A stretch of 64,000 bases of DNA, taken from NCBI RefSeq assembly GCF_950295315.1, contig NC_080172.1, positions 75,629,577 to 75,693,576 of the forward strand, given 5' to 3'. Under the pieces are notes generated by a model. That model was not told the DNA's origin and searched no databases. It was given only the letters and a program-made list of their open reading frames with translations. The DNA is from Erinaceus europaeus (Eukaryota > Chordata > Mammalia > Eulipotyphla > Erinaceidae). Positions 41,537-52,839 of this stretch are shown here, piece after piece. Each line of letters opens with the position of its first letter. The stretch's first letter is position 1. Made by a program: the position numbers and the translations under genes.

Positions 41537-41815
41537 GGGAGTCGGGCGGTAGCGCAGTGGGTTAAGCGCAGGTGGCGCTAAGCACAAGGACCAGCGGAAG
41601 GATCCCGGTTCGAGCCCCCGGCTCCCCACCTGCAGAGGAGTCACTTCACAGGCGGTGAAGCAGGTCTGCAGGTGTCTGTCTTTCTCTCCCGCTCTCTCTG
41701 TCTTCCCCTCCTCTCTCCATTTCTCTCTGTCCTATCCAACAACAATGACATCAATAATAACTACAACAACAAAACAACAAGGGCACCAAAAGGAATAAAT
41801 AAATAAATTAATTAA
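41537..41815 (+). mobile_element. SINE-A with TSD, near-consensus
   Basis: GGGAGTCGGGCGGTAGCGC, B box GGTTCGAGCCCCCGG. AAAGTGAAATCACC flanks it at about 41523 and 41823. One of the youngest-looking copies. Confidence 0.95.
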
Positions 41816-41961
41816 TTTAAAAAAGTGAAATCACCTGTGTAAGCATTCCTTCACTGAAGTGAAAGATTTCCAGCATCATAAAAAAAAAATCAAAAATACC
41901 CTGTACCCACCCTCATTTTTCTCACTAAAGAAAAAAATTTTAAGCATATTTAAAATTTTTT

Positions 41962-42248
41962 TCTTAATATTTATTTATTTATTCATTTTCCCTTTTTGTT
42001 GCCCTTGTTTTATTGTTGTAGTTATTATTGTTGTTGTTATTGATGTCGTCGTTGTTGGATAGGACAGAGAAATGGAGAGGGGGGAAGACAGACAGGGGAG
42101 AGAGATAGACACCTGCAGACGTGCTTCACCGCCTGTGAAGTGACTCCCCTGCAGGTGGGGAGCCGGGGGGCTTGAACTGACGTCCCTATGCAGGTCCTTG
42201 AGCTTTGCGCCACCTGTGCTTAACCCGCTGCGCTACTGCCCGATTCCC
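41962..42248 (-). mobile_element. SINE-A
   Basis: TTTATTTATTCATTTTCCC to CGCTACTGCCCGATTCCC. Confidence 0.9.
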
Positions 42249-42856
42249 GAGAAAAACATTTGACTTCTAAAATTATTGTTTATGCTTTCTTGTTTTGAAA
42301 TTTTTATACTATATTCTCTTTTTGTCTGTCTTTTTTTTTTTTTTAATCTTTCTGTTACTTTTTCCCTTTTTCTTGGTGGTAGTGTATTCTATTAGACAAA
42401 AACATCTGTACTTATCTACTAGAGGAAATTTGCTTTATTTTTAAATTTGCTTTATTTTTAAATCTGTATCTAGCACTAGAATTTTTTGAGTCAGAGTATG
42501 TGATATTATCAAACAGTTCTTCAGGTTGTCTTAATTCACATTTTCATCAGCTGATGTGAGAATTTCCATGGTTCCATATTTCACCAGCATCCACTACTTT
42601 CTCTCTGTGGTAGTGTATTTTACTAGACAAGTCTACTAATATTCATTCTGCTACTAAGGAAATGTTTAGGTACTGTAGAATAATTGCTACTATGAATGAA
42701 CTGATATATTCACTATAGCCAATCCCTTTAACTTTAGTCATTCTGGTAGACATGTAGGAATGTTTCATTGGGAGTCTATAAGCATTTTATAATATCTAAT
42801 AGGATTAAAAGCTATATACTTACAGATTACTTGAATATATTCTTTTATTTTTTAAA
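42249..42856 (-). mobile_element. Mostly unassigned; weak ancient L1 similarity at 42470-42800
   Basis: AGTTCTTCAGGTTGTCTTAA and CACCAGCATCCACTACTTTC resemble the C-terminal end of a very old L1 ORF2 in reverse. 42421-42460 holds a doubled TTGCTTTATTTTTAAAT. Confidence 0.35.
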
Positions 42857-43156
42857 GTTTTTTTTACATTTATTTATTTTCCCTTTTGTTGACCTCGTTT
42901 TTTTTTTATTGTTGTAGTTATTATTGTTGTTGTTATTGATGTCGTCGTTGTTGGATAGGACAGAGAGAAATGGAGAGAGGAGGGAAGACAGAGAGGGGGA
43001 GAGAAAGACAGACACCTGCAGACCTGCTTCACCTTCTGTGAAGGGACCCTTTCCCCCTGCAGGTGGAGAGCCGGAGGCTCGAACTGGGATCATCACACTG
43101 GTCCTTGTGCTTTGCACCACGTGCGCTTAACCCGCTGAGCTACTGCCTGACTCCCT
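42857..43156 (-). mobile_element. SINE-A with TSD
   Basis: TTCTTTTATTTTT / GTCTTTTATTTTT flanks. CCTTTCCCCCTGCAGG carries a small insertion. Confidence 0.88.
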
Positions 43157-43157
43157 A

Positions 43158-43270
43158 GTCTTTTATTTTTATAGAGACAGACACAATGAAAGAGACCACA
43201 GCACCGAAGCATGGTGAAAGCCAAGCTCAAACCTGGGTTGTAAACATGGCAAATCAGCACACTATCCAGG
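43158..43270 (-). mobile_element. SINE-E
   Basis: GACCACAGCACCGAAGC, reversed B box GCTCAAACCTGGG, CACACTATCCAGGTGAGG. Confidence 0.65.
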
Positions 43271-43275
43271 TGAGG

Positions 43276-44434
43276 TATTTCATTGGGTTCCTTAGGCTAT
43301 ATCCCCAGGAGAGGAATTGCAGGGTCATAGGGTAGGTCCATCTCTAGCCTGCTGAGAGTTGTCCAGACTGTTCTCCACAGAGGTTGGACCAATTGACATT
43401 CCCACCAGCGGTGTAGGAGGGTTCCTTTGACCCCACAACCTCTCCAGCATTTGCTGCTGTTACCTTTTCTGATGTCTGACATTCTCACAGGAGTGAAGTG
43501 ATATCTCATTGTTGTCTTTATTTGCATTTCTCTGACAATCAGAGACTTGGAGCATTTTTTCACGTGTTTCTCAGCCTTTTGGATCTCTTCTGTGGTGAAT
43601 ATTCTGTCCATGTCCTCCCCCCATTTTTTGGATGGGGTTATTTGTTGTCTTGTTGTTGAGATTTGCAAGTTCTTTATATATTCTGGTTATTAGCCTCTTG
43701 TCTGATGTATGGCATGTAAAGATCTTCTCCCATTCTGTGAGGGGTCTCTTGGTTTGAGTAGTGGTTTCTTTGGCTGTGCAGAAGCTTTTTAATTTGATGT
43801 AGCCCCATAGGTTTATGCTTGTCTTAGTCTTCTTTGTAATTGGATTTGTTTCATTGAAGATGTCTTTAAAATTGATGCGGAAAAGAGTTCTACCAATATT
43901 TTCCTCTAAGTATCTGATAGTTTGTGGTCTAACATCCAAGTCCTTGATCCACTTGGAATTTACTTTTGTATTATGGTGAAATATACTGGTTCAGTCTCAT
44001 TCTTCTGCATGTTTCAACCCATTTTTTTCCAACACCACTTGTTGAAGACACTCTGCTTTCCCCACTCTATAGTCTGGGTACCTTTGTCAAAGATTAGATG
44101 TCCATAGGTGTGGGGGCTTACATCTGGGCTCTCAATTCTATTCCACTGGTCAGTGTGGCTATTCATGTCCCAGTACCAAGCAGTTTTGATGACAATCGCC
44201 CTATAAAACAATTTGAGATGTAGGAGCGTGATGCCTCCAGTTCTGTTCTTCTTTCTCAAGATTGTTTTGGCAATTCTAGGTCTTTTCTGGTTCCAGATAA
44301 ACATTTGTAGCATTTTTTCTATTCTCCTAAAAAATGTGCTTGGGATCTTGATGGGGATAGACATTAAATTTGTAGATGGCTCTGGGTAGTATATTCATTT
44401 TGATGATGTTAATTCTTCCAAGCCATGAGCATAG
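43276..44434 (-). pseudogene. L1 ORF2 fragment, truncated at both ends
   Basis: Minus-strand ORF2 from about TINIIKMNI (44400) through [20 protein letters not shown] to [12 protein letters not shown] (43297). Three frames are used. It lacks the last part of ORF2 and the 3'UTR, so the right-hand L1 end was lost after insertion or by recombination. Confidence 0.92.
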
Positions 44435-44449
44435 AATATCTTTTTTATT

Positions 44450-46261
44450 TATTTATTTTTTTATTTTTTATTTTTTATTTTTTATTTTTTATTTAAGAAA
44501 GGATTAATTAACAAAACCATAGGCTAGGAGGGGTACCATTCTACACAATTCCCACCATCCAATCTCCATATCCCACCCCCTCCCATGATAGCTTTCCCAT
44601 TCTCTATCCCTCTGGGAGCATGGACCCAGGGTCATTGTGGGTTGCAGAAGGTAGAAGGTCTGGCTTCTGTAATTGCTTCCCTGCTGAACATGGGCGTTGA
44701 CTGGTCAGTCCATACTCCCAGTCTGCCTCTCTCTTTCCCTAGTAGGGTGGGTCTCTGGGGAAGCTGAGCTCCAGGACACATTGGTGGGGGCTTCAGTCTA
44801 GGGAAGCCTGGCCGGCATCCTGATGACATCTGGAACCTGGTGACTGAAAAGAGAGTTAACATACGAAGCCAAACAAATTGTTGAGCAATCATGGACCCAA
44901 AGCTTGGAATAGTGGAGAGGAAGTGTTAGGGGGGTACTCACTGCAAACTCTAGTGTACTTCTGCTTTCAGGTATATATTTTGCAGTAGTTTATGGATACG
45001 TGTGAACATATGCTCTCTCTCACAGAAACTGGTGTATATCTAGGTTTTGGGACTTTGTTAGAAAGTGAACCACCTGAGATGGAATTAGAGTATACTATGG
45101 AAAAGTATACTAGGAAAGGTCTCACCCGAGTAATGAAGCTGAAGGGTTGTGATTCCACACGTGAAGTCTCTGGACAGTCTTAAGTGAAGCATGTTGAGGT
45201 GGCAATCGTTGTGTTAGGTTGTGATCGGCACTGATCTCCATAACCCATCCGCTCCCCTGATAGCCTTCCCATTCTCTATTTCTCTGTGAGTATGAATCCA
45301 GGGTCGTTGTGGGTTGTAGAGGGTGGAAGGTCTGGCTTCTGTAATTGCTTCCCCGCTGAACATGGGTGTTGACTGGTCGATCTATACTCCCAGTCTGCCT
45401 CTCTCTTTCCCTAGTAGGGTGGGGCTCTGAGGAAGTGGAGCTCCAGTACACATTGATGGGGTCGTCTGTCCAGGGAAGTCTGGTCAGCATCTTGCTGGCA
45501 TCCGGAACCTGGTGGCTGAAAAGAGAGTTAACATACAAAGCCAAACAAATTGTTGAACAATCATGGACCTAAATACTGGAATAGTGCAGATGAAGTGTTG
45601 GGGTGTATTCCCTGCATGATCTTGTGTACTTCTGCTTTCACGTATATATTTTTCCCCTAGTTTATGGGCATGGTGAACCTATGCTCTATCTCAGGGGACC
45701 TGGACTATATTTAGGTTTGGGGACTTTATTGGGGAGTGGAACACCTAGAATTAGAATTACAGAATACTATGAAAGGAAAGGTCTCACCTGAGTGATGAAG
45801 CTGAAGGGTTGTCATTCCACACCTGAAGTCTCTGTTCACAGTCTGAAGTGAAGCATGCTGGGGTGGCACTCGTTGCGTTGATTAGGTTGTGATCCACAGA
45901 TGCAATATTACTTGATTTGAATTGAGAGCAGCATGCAGAAAAGTGGACCCCACCCTAAGGTTCCAGGACTGGGGGAAATATAGGCTCTATAGTGGAAATG
46001 TGAGGTTCCTGTTGTCTTAGGATTCAAGAAGTCAATGGATAGTTATTGTTATCATCACATTATTTGGTGATAGGGTTAACTTTGGAAAGTCCCTTTGATA
46101 GGGTTTGGGGTATAATACCCAGCATCTTGTATATAGCTGTGCTACCGGTTGCTTCTGTTCTCCCTGGTCTAGGCTTTTGTGAGAGACAACATATCAAAGA
46201 CAACCTATGTATTAAAAAGACTCAGTCTGTGTTTTAAGAAGTTCTAGACATATGATCAATT
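44450..46261 (-). mobile_element. R retroposon with long body containing a tandem dimer
   Basis: T-rich tail complement at 44440-44490 and TAAGAAAGGATTAATTAACA, then the R tail. Unit 1 (about 44495-45228) and unit 2 (about 45230-45896) are diverged direct copies, each running from the R tail through CACACGTGAAGTCTCTG-like sequence to GTTAGGTTGTGATC. A further body (45900-46261) has CTCTATAGTGGAAATGTGAG and CAAAGACAACCTATGTATTA. It abuts the end of an L1 3'UTR at 46262. It is either a separate retroposon or a very long 3'UTR of that L1. Confidence 0.72.
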
Positions 46262-47600
46262 TTTTGCCTCTCATATTAATTAAATAGTGGTTTATATGTT
46301 TACACTTTAATAGGATTGTACATAAACACCACTCCCACCACCAAAAGACTGTGTCCCATCCCCACCCCCACTCCCCCCCCTGCTGTGCCGGGAAGCCCAA
46401 TGGCCACCCTCCCCTTCACCACAGTGTTTTTACATTGGTGCCCTGCTCTCGATTTAATCAGATCCTGCTTTTAGTTTCCCTTTCTGTTCTTCTTTCTCAA
46501 CTTCTGTTGATGAGTGGAGACATCCCATACTCATCTTTATCTTTCTGACTTAGCTGACTTAACATAATTCTTTCTAGCTCTGTCCAAGTTGGGTCAGATA
46601 AGGTGGGCTCATTGTTCTTAATAGCTACATAGTATTCCATTGTGTATATGTACCACAGCTTTCTCAGCCACTCATCTGCTGTTGGGCACCTGGGTTCCCA
46701 GGTTTTAGCTATTATGAATTGTGCTGCTATGAACATAGATGTACACACATCTTTTTGGTTGGGCATTATGGAATCCTTGGGGTATATCCCCAGGAGAGGA
46801 ATTACTGGATCATATGGAAGGTCTATGTCTACCCTTGTGAGAGTTCTCCAGACTGCTCTCCACAGAGTTTGGACCAATTTACATTCCCACCAGCAGTGCA
46901 GAAGGGTTCCTCTGTCCCCACAGCCTCTCCAGCATTTGTTGCTGCTGTACTTTTTGATGTATGCCATTCTCATAGGAGTGAGGTGGTATCTTAATATTGT
47001 CTTTATTTGCATCTCTCTGACAATCAGCGACCTGGAACAGTTTTTCATATGTTTGTTAGCCTTTTGGGTCTCCTCTGAAGTGAATGTCTTGTTCATATCC
47101 TCTGCCCATTTTTGGATGGGGTCATTTGCTTTTTTGGTGCTAAGTTTGCTGAGTTCTCTGTATATTTTGGTGATTAGTCTCTTGTCTGATGTTTGGCATG
47201 TGAAGATCTTCTCCCATTCTGTGAGGGGTCTCTTTGTTTGTGTGATCGTTTCTTTGGCTGTGCAGAAGCCTTTCAATTTGATGTAGTCCCATTGTTTGTT
47301 TCTGCTTTAGTCTTCCTTGCAATTGGTTTTGTTTCATCAAAGATGTCCTTGAGGTTTAGGTGGGAAAGTGTTTCACCAATGCTTTCCTCTAAGTATTTGA
47401 TAGTTTCCGGTCTGACATCCAGGTCTTTGATCCATTTGGAGTTGATTTTTATTTCTTGTGAGATAAGGTGGTTCAATTTCATTCTTTTGCATGTTATAAC
47501 CCAGTTTTCCCAGCACCATTTATTGAAGAGAGCCTCCTTCTTCCATTTAATACTTTGGACCCCCTTATCAAAGATTAGATGTCCATAGGTTGGGCGTTTG
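46262..47600 (-). pseudogene. L1 3' part, older subfamily (ORF2 C-terminus and 3'UTR)
   Basis: An open frame of 259 codons ends at 46497 ([35 protein letters not shown]), preceded by frameshifted sequence to 47588. The 3'UTR (46262-46496), read on the minus strand, has GGGCACCAATGTAAAAACAC and GTGGTGTTTATGTACAATCC. It differs from the 3'UTR at 12.8 kb, so it is another L1 lineage. Confidence 0.9.
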
Positions 47601-47621
47601 TATGGCTTTCTTATTTTCTTT

Positions 47622-47922
47622 TTTTTTTTTGGATTTTTAAAAAAAATTTTTATATTTATTTATTTATTCCCTTTTGTTGCCCTTGTTGTTTTATTGTTGT
47701 AGTTATTATTGTTGTTGTCTTTGTTGGATAGGACAGAGAGAAATGGAGAGAGGAGGGGAAGACAGAGAGGAGGAGAGAAAGATAGACACCTGCAGACCTG
47801 CTTCACCGCCTGTGAAGCGACTCCCCTGCAGGTGGGGAGCTGGGGTTCGAACTGGGATCCTTATGCCGGTCCTTGTGCTTTGCGCCACCTGCGCTTAGCC
47901 CGCTGCGCTACAGCCCGACTCC
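47622..47922 (-). mobile_element. SINE-A in L1, with TSD
   Basis: GCTTTCTTATTTTC is duplicated at about 47606 and 47924. Near-consensus copy. Confidence 0.94.
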
Positions 47923-47923
47923 C

Positions 47924-48968
47924 AGCTTTCTTATTTTCATTGTTATTGATTTCTGCCCTAACTTTAGTGATTTCTGTCCTTCTGCTTGCTTTGGGGTTCC
48001 TTTGTTCTTCTTCTTCTAGGTCTTTAAGATGTGTAACCAGGCTGTTTATTTGCACTTTTTCTTGTTTCCTAATGTGTGCATGCATGCCTTCTCAGTACTG
48101 CCTTAGCTATGTCCCAAATATTTTGATAGCTTGTGTCTTCATTTTCATGGAACTCTCAAAACATTTTGATTTCTTCCTTTATTTCCTCTTTGACCCAGTA
48201 GTTGTTAAGTAGTATACTGTTGAGCTTCCACATTTTGTGACTATTACTAATCTTTTGTTGATTGTTAAGTGTTAGTTTAATTCCACTGTGATCTGAGAAG
48301 ATGCTTGGGATGATTTCAATGCTCTTGAATTGGCTGATGCTGTCTTTGTGGCCTAACATATGGTCTATCCTTGAGAATGACCCATGTGGACTTGAGTAAA
48401 ATGTGTATTCCAGTTTCTTGGGATGAATGACTCTGGAAAATGTCCAATAGTTCTAGTTTTTCTATCTCCTCATTTAGCTCCCTCATGTCTTTATTGATTT
48501 TCTGCCTGGATGATCTGTCAAGTTGAGAGAGTGGGGTGTTGAAGTTCCCTGCTATGACTGTGTTGCTGTGAATATATTGCTGTAGCTCTTTCAGTAGGTG
48601 TATTTAGATGGCTTCTCATTGGGTGCATAGATGTTAATAATTGTTAAGTCCTCTTGATTGACTGATCCTCTGAGCATTAAGTAGTGTCCATTCCTATCTT
48701 TTTTAATCTTATCTATTTCAAAGTCTATCGTATCAGATATGAGAATAGCTGTTCCTGCCCTTTTTTGTGGGCCATTGGATTGTATGATAGTTTTCCATCC
48801 TTTCACTTTAAGTCTGTGTTTGTCTTGTTGAGTTAGGTGGGTTTCCTGTAGACAGCATATTGTTGGGTTGTATTTTCTGATCCATCTTCCTCCTCTGTGT
48901 CTTTTAATAGGTGAATTCAGGCCATTGACATTTATTGATATCAAAGATTGAAGATATTTTAACGCCAT
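47924..48968 (-). pseudogene. L1 ORF2 N-terminal endonuclease domain, frameshifted
   Basis: The frame starts MALKYLQSLISINVNGLN and is open for 125 codons ([24 protein letters not shown]). A short deletion near 48590 shifts it. The rest of the domain ([14 protein letters not shown]) follows in other frames. No reverse-transcriptase part is attached. Confidence 0.9.
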
Positions 48969-49024
48969 TCTTGTAGAGTTTTAGAGTGTTCTGATATATG
49001 GCCTATTTATGGTGGTCTGGTTGT

Positions 49025-49999
49025 TTATAGGAGACCTTTCAGCACTTCTTTCAGGGCAGGTTTGGTGATAGTTGATTCCTTCAACTGTTGCTTGTCTGAG
49101 AAGGTTTTGATGCCTCCATCTAGTCCGAATGATAGTCTAGCAGGATACAGTATTCTTGGTTGAAGGCCTTTCTCATTGAGCACTTGATAGATATCTTGCC
49201 ATTCTCTTCTGTCCTGTAGTGTTTGTGTGGAGAAGTCTGCTGCTAATCTTATGGGTTTTCCTCTGTAGGTGACTCTTTGTTTTTCTCTTGCAACCTTCAG
49301 GATCCTTTCTTTATCCTTATTCCTTTCCATTCTAAATATGATGCGTCTTGGTGTCTTTTAGTCTGGGTTAATTCTGTTTGGGACTCTCTGGGCTTCTTGA
49401 ACCTTTATGTCTTTAATGTTGTCTAGAATAGAGAAGTTTTCAGCTATTGTGGCCTGAAGTACGCTTTCTTCCTCTCCCTCTCTTTCTTCCTCTGGTAAGC
49501 CAATAATGCATATATTGTTTCTTTTGAAGTCATCCCATAGGACTCTGTTGTTGTTTTCAGTATCTCTTAATCTTTTTTGAGATCTATTACTTCTTTTTTA
49601 GTTGTCTCTAATTCGTCCTCGATCTTGCTAATTCTCTCTTTGGCCTCATTGATTCTATTCTCTCTGCCCTTTACTGTTTTCTGGAGTTCATCTATTTTGT
49701 TGCCCTGTTCTGATACTGTTTTAGCTTGTTCAGCTAGTTGTGTTCTTAGCTCAGCAATTTCAGCTTTCAGCTCTCTAATAACCTTGAGATCATTACTGTT
49801 TTCTTCCAGAGTCTCATTAGTTGTTCCTGTATTTCTGTTTACAATTCTTCCAAACTCTTTACTCACTCCTGTGATTATTTCCTTAACTAATGTTTAGATG
49901 TTGACCTCATTATTTTGTGCTTCACCCTTTGGGGGGATTTTAGCTGGATTCTTACCCTGGTTCATTTCTCCAATATTTCTTCTTGTTTGGTTTAACCAT
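49025..49999 (-). pseudogene. L1 ORF1, frameshifted
   Basis: ATG at 49999-49997 is followed at once by a frameshift. The coiled coil reads from 49866 (ELKAEIAELRTQLAEQAKTV) and the RNA-binding C-terminus from 49330 (IRLAADFSTQTLQDRREWQ, QPRILYPARLSF) to a stop at 49025. A stop lies between the halves. Confidence 0.9.
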
Positions 50000-50760
50000 T
50001 TTATATATTATTTTATGAGTTCCCTCTCTCAGTACTTTTCAAATTACTAATCACTATTGCCTGGATTGACTTGTGTCTAAGTAAGGAAATTAAAGAGTTC
50101 ACAGTGGTGGAAGTTAACAGTTGTTTCAGTAGTATTTTAATCCCTGATTTGGAGCTCAGTGGCTTAAAAGCCTCTTTTGGGCTTTTTCTTCCTTGTAGGC
50201 TATGGGAGCCTGAGGGCTTTTAAACTATAAGTAGGCTTCTTGGCTTAATCACTGACTCCTGACCAAGAGTTAAAGCAGGGTGTGGCAGAGATAATCCAGT
50301 GGTTATGCAAAGAGACTTTCACAGCCCACCACTGTGCCACTGAGGTATAAGTCTTCTCCTGAGTTTCCTGGTTAGATCTCTGTCCCTGGTGTTCCTCCCT
50401 GTCACTGCTCCAGATTCTGAGGGCAGTAGCAACGGAGTCTCAGGGTTGCACTTGGTGAGTCTTAGGGAAGTCCTCTCCTCTCTTCAGCCATCCCCTTGTT
50501 GTTGGAGCAGACTGGAGGTGGTGTCTCTGATAAACTGCCAGACTGTTACCAGCCACTTAATCTCTCCCTAGGCTCCTCTCTGTCCACCAGCTTCACGTGT
50601 TTGGTCCCACCAGTGATTTGGTGGGTTCCCGAATTCGTTCTAGTCCTGTCTTGTTTCGGTCCCAGGTGGTCTCCTTTGGTATTCCTAGTTGATCTGGGAG
50701 AGGAGAGGAGAGAAACAGATCTGCTGCTGCTCGTAGCCCCACCTCCAGAACTCCCCCTCT
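50000..50760 (-). promoter_or_regulatory. L1 5'UTR
   Basis: About 760 bp, homologous to 18247-18948 and about 50 bp longer (to GGAGAGGGGGAGTTCTGG on the minus strand). It is probably closer to the full L1 promoter. Confidence 0.75.
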
Positions 50761-50761
50761 C

Positions 50762-50890
50762 CTTTTTTTTTATTTCTTTATTGGAAGATAAATATTTTAC
50801 AGTCGATAGTAAATACAGTAGTTTGTACACGCATAACATTTCTCAGTTTTCCACACAACAATACAACCCCCACTAGGTCTTCTGCCTTCA
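50762..50890 (-). mobile_element. L1 3' end, 5'-truncated
   Basis: TTTATTTCTTTATTGGAAG and CAGTAAATACAGTAG-like 3'UTR in reverse. It abuts the 5' end of the L1 on its left. Confidence 0.82.
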
Positions 50891-50954
50891 AGGCATTTTT
50901 GAGTCATTTTTAATATACTAACTTTCATCTATTTTCCTTTATAGCTAGTGTTTT

Positions 50955-51185
50955 GTTTTTATTTTACTGGGATTTTAGTGGCTTATAGTACAGTTGTCAC
51001 ATGGGTAACATTTCTCATCTCCTCTTGATAGGTGTCTCCAGAACACTCTCACCCCCAATTTGGGTCCTTTCCCACCATCATGCGCCAGGACCCCAATGCC
51101 CTCAGTAACCCTCCTCTTCTCCTTTCCCAGGGTTCTTTGCTTTGGTGGAATACACCACACCTATCCCAAATTTCACTTTTTTTCT
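50955..51185 (-). mobile_element. L1-type 3'UTR, older lineage
   Basis: ACTGGGATTTTAGTGGC, CACATGGGTAACATTTCTC, GTCCTTTCCCACCATCATG. Similar in layout to the other L1 3'UTRs; a pyrimidine tract follows to 51240. Confidence 0.5.
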
Positions 51186-51253
51186 CTATCTTTCTTTCTT
51201 CCTCCCTTTCTTTCCTCCTCTTCCTTTTTTTTTTTTTTTTCCTGCCAGGCTAG

Positions 51254-52839
51254 TGTGTGTGGGGAGCCACATGTGCCCTCAAGGTTGCTAATGGCATGGC
51301 CATAGAGTTTATGTTAAAAGATAGTTCCTGGGAATCGGGTGGTGGCGCAGCGGGTTTAGCAAGAACTGGCTTGAGGATCCCAGTTTGAGCCCCCGGCTCC
51401 TCACCTGCAGGGGAATCACTTCACAGGCGGTGAAGCAGGTCTACAGGTATCTTTATCTCCCTCTGTCTTTCCCTCCTCTCTCCATTTCTCTCTGTTCTAT
51501 CCAACAACCACAATATCAGCAATAACAACAATATAATTACAACAAGAACAACTAGGGCAACAAAAGGCAAGATACAAGATAAAAAAAAAAAAAAAGGGAT
51601 AAGATAGTTCCTGCTTCCCTACACCTTAGAGTCTTTGTTAAAAGATAAGGTCTTTTTCCCCATGAATCACCCAGGACCTTCCAGATAAACGGCTGTCTAC
51701 CATGACAAATAATATAAAATATAATCATAAATGAATAGGAAAGATACATCCCCCAATACTCAGTTGGTCAAGGCACCAAACCTCTTTTTCTATAAAGCAT
51801 TCAAATCAGATGCCCTGCTAACCACGAGAAGCAGATTGTTTGTGTTTCTTTCACAGGAATCCTGGAAAAACCATCTGAACCCCTGCACACCCTGACGTCA
51901 CTCACTAGATGGCACGACTACCGTGGCACACCCCCCGAAACCCTAGATGTCACTCAACGCGATCTGAAGAATCTGATTCGCAGACTCCAAGGACAGAACC
52001 TTTTTACTGCCTGTCTGCCTTTCCTGCTTTTGCTTTGACCTGTCACGTTTTGGCGGTTCCAGCTCACAATCTACAGAAAAGCAGAATTCCAGAGGCTGAC
52101 CTTCCTCATGCAGCATTTCATCCCCTGCCATTTCTCCCCCTAGTCGCCTACTTTGGACTGAGACTTCTATCGGACTTGCTGGTATACCCTTTGGACACTT
52201 TAGACAATTTTACAGCAGCTTCCTTCCCTTCATGTTGCTGGTTTTTCATAGACTGATCCTGAGTAATTCATAGACTTTACAGACTGTTGCCTTGAGGACT
52301 ATACAATGCCAAATAGCCCCTCTGTTTGGTGGGTCATGCCTCCCGCCTCCCCCTCATTATGTACCCTTGCCCCTTTCCCCACCCAAACAGGGAATGCTCC
52401 TTTACACACCAATCCTTCCCTTCACACCACACTGGCTTTTACTTCTCCCCTTCGTGTCCCTTCCTATTTTGTTATGTCATGTAGGCTTATGCCCAAAAGG
52501 TTTCTGCCCCATGATAGTCTTTTATAGACTTTGTACATCTTATGCTATTACTAGGTAGAAAGATAGAAAAGATGTAGAGATATTGTGAAGAGAAGGTTGA
52601 GCAGGCTGCGCTTAAACCTATGAGATGAGTCTCTCCAGGTAAGTCTCTCTCTCTAAAGAGGGGTTGAGCACAGGAGGACGCATAAATCTCACAAGGTTGG
52701 CAGCCATTTAAGCCTTCCCTCCTCCACAGAAAGTCCTACATCTTCCCACCCGAGCATGGCATTCCTCTAAAACATTTAAGCCTGCTCCATTCCATTTTTC
52801 TTTACTGTGTCCATTTAGATATAAAGGGATAGGAGGAGA
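51254..52839 (+). mobile_element. Probable 3' internal region of a class II-type endogenous retrovirus (broken)
   Basis: It ends in a polypurine tract, AAAGGGATAGGAGGAGA, directly before the LTR at 52840. About 52640-52680 (AAGTCTCTCTCTCTAAAG, GGTTGAGCAC) resembles the region before the minus-strand polypurine tract near 53840-53870. TGTGTGGGGAGCCACATG near 51254 may be the start of another LTR. Open frames of 115 and 88 codons (51909-52256, 52292-52558) have no domain I recognise. A SINE-A lies at 51329-51598. Confidence 0.55.
51329..51598 (+). mobile_element. SINE-A with TSD
   Basis: AAGATAGTTCCTG flanks it on both sides. A small head deletion (GGGTTTAGCAAGAACTGG). Confidence 0.9.

Larger units (their letters stand above)
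47601..50760 (-). mobile_element. L1 5' half: 5'UTR, ORF1 and ORF2 endonuclease
   Basis: Minus strand: 5'UTR 50760-50000, ORF1 49999-49025, ORF2 start at 48968. Homology runs to about 47601, into the linker between endonuclease and reverse transcriptase, with a SINE at 47622-47922. It then meets the older L1 3' part at 46262-47600 in the same orientation. The reverse-transcriptase core is absent between them. Confidence 0.9.

Noticed and set aside
41537..41620. tRNA gene at the head of SINE copies
   Set aside because: A and B boxes are present, but the cloverleaf is not complete and the sequence continues into a SINE body; these are tRNA-derived SINE promoters.
46497..47276. Intact gene of 259 codons on the minus strand
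   Set aside because: It is the C-terminal end of an L1 ORF2 whose upstream part is frameshifted and missing its catalytic core.
51909..52558. Frames of 115 and 88 codons as possible viral or host genes
   Set aside because: No recognisable domain, AT/GC use like the surroundings. They lie in the decayed 3' interior of an endogenous retrovirus.
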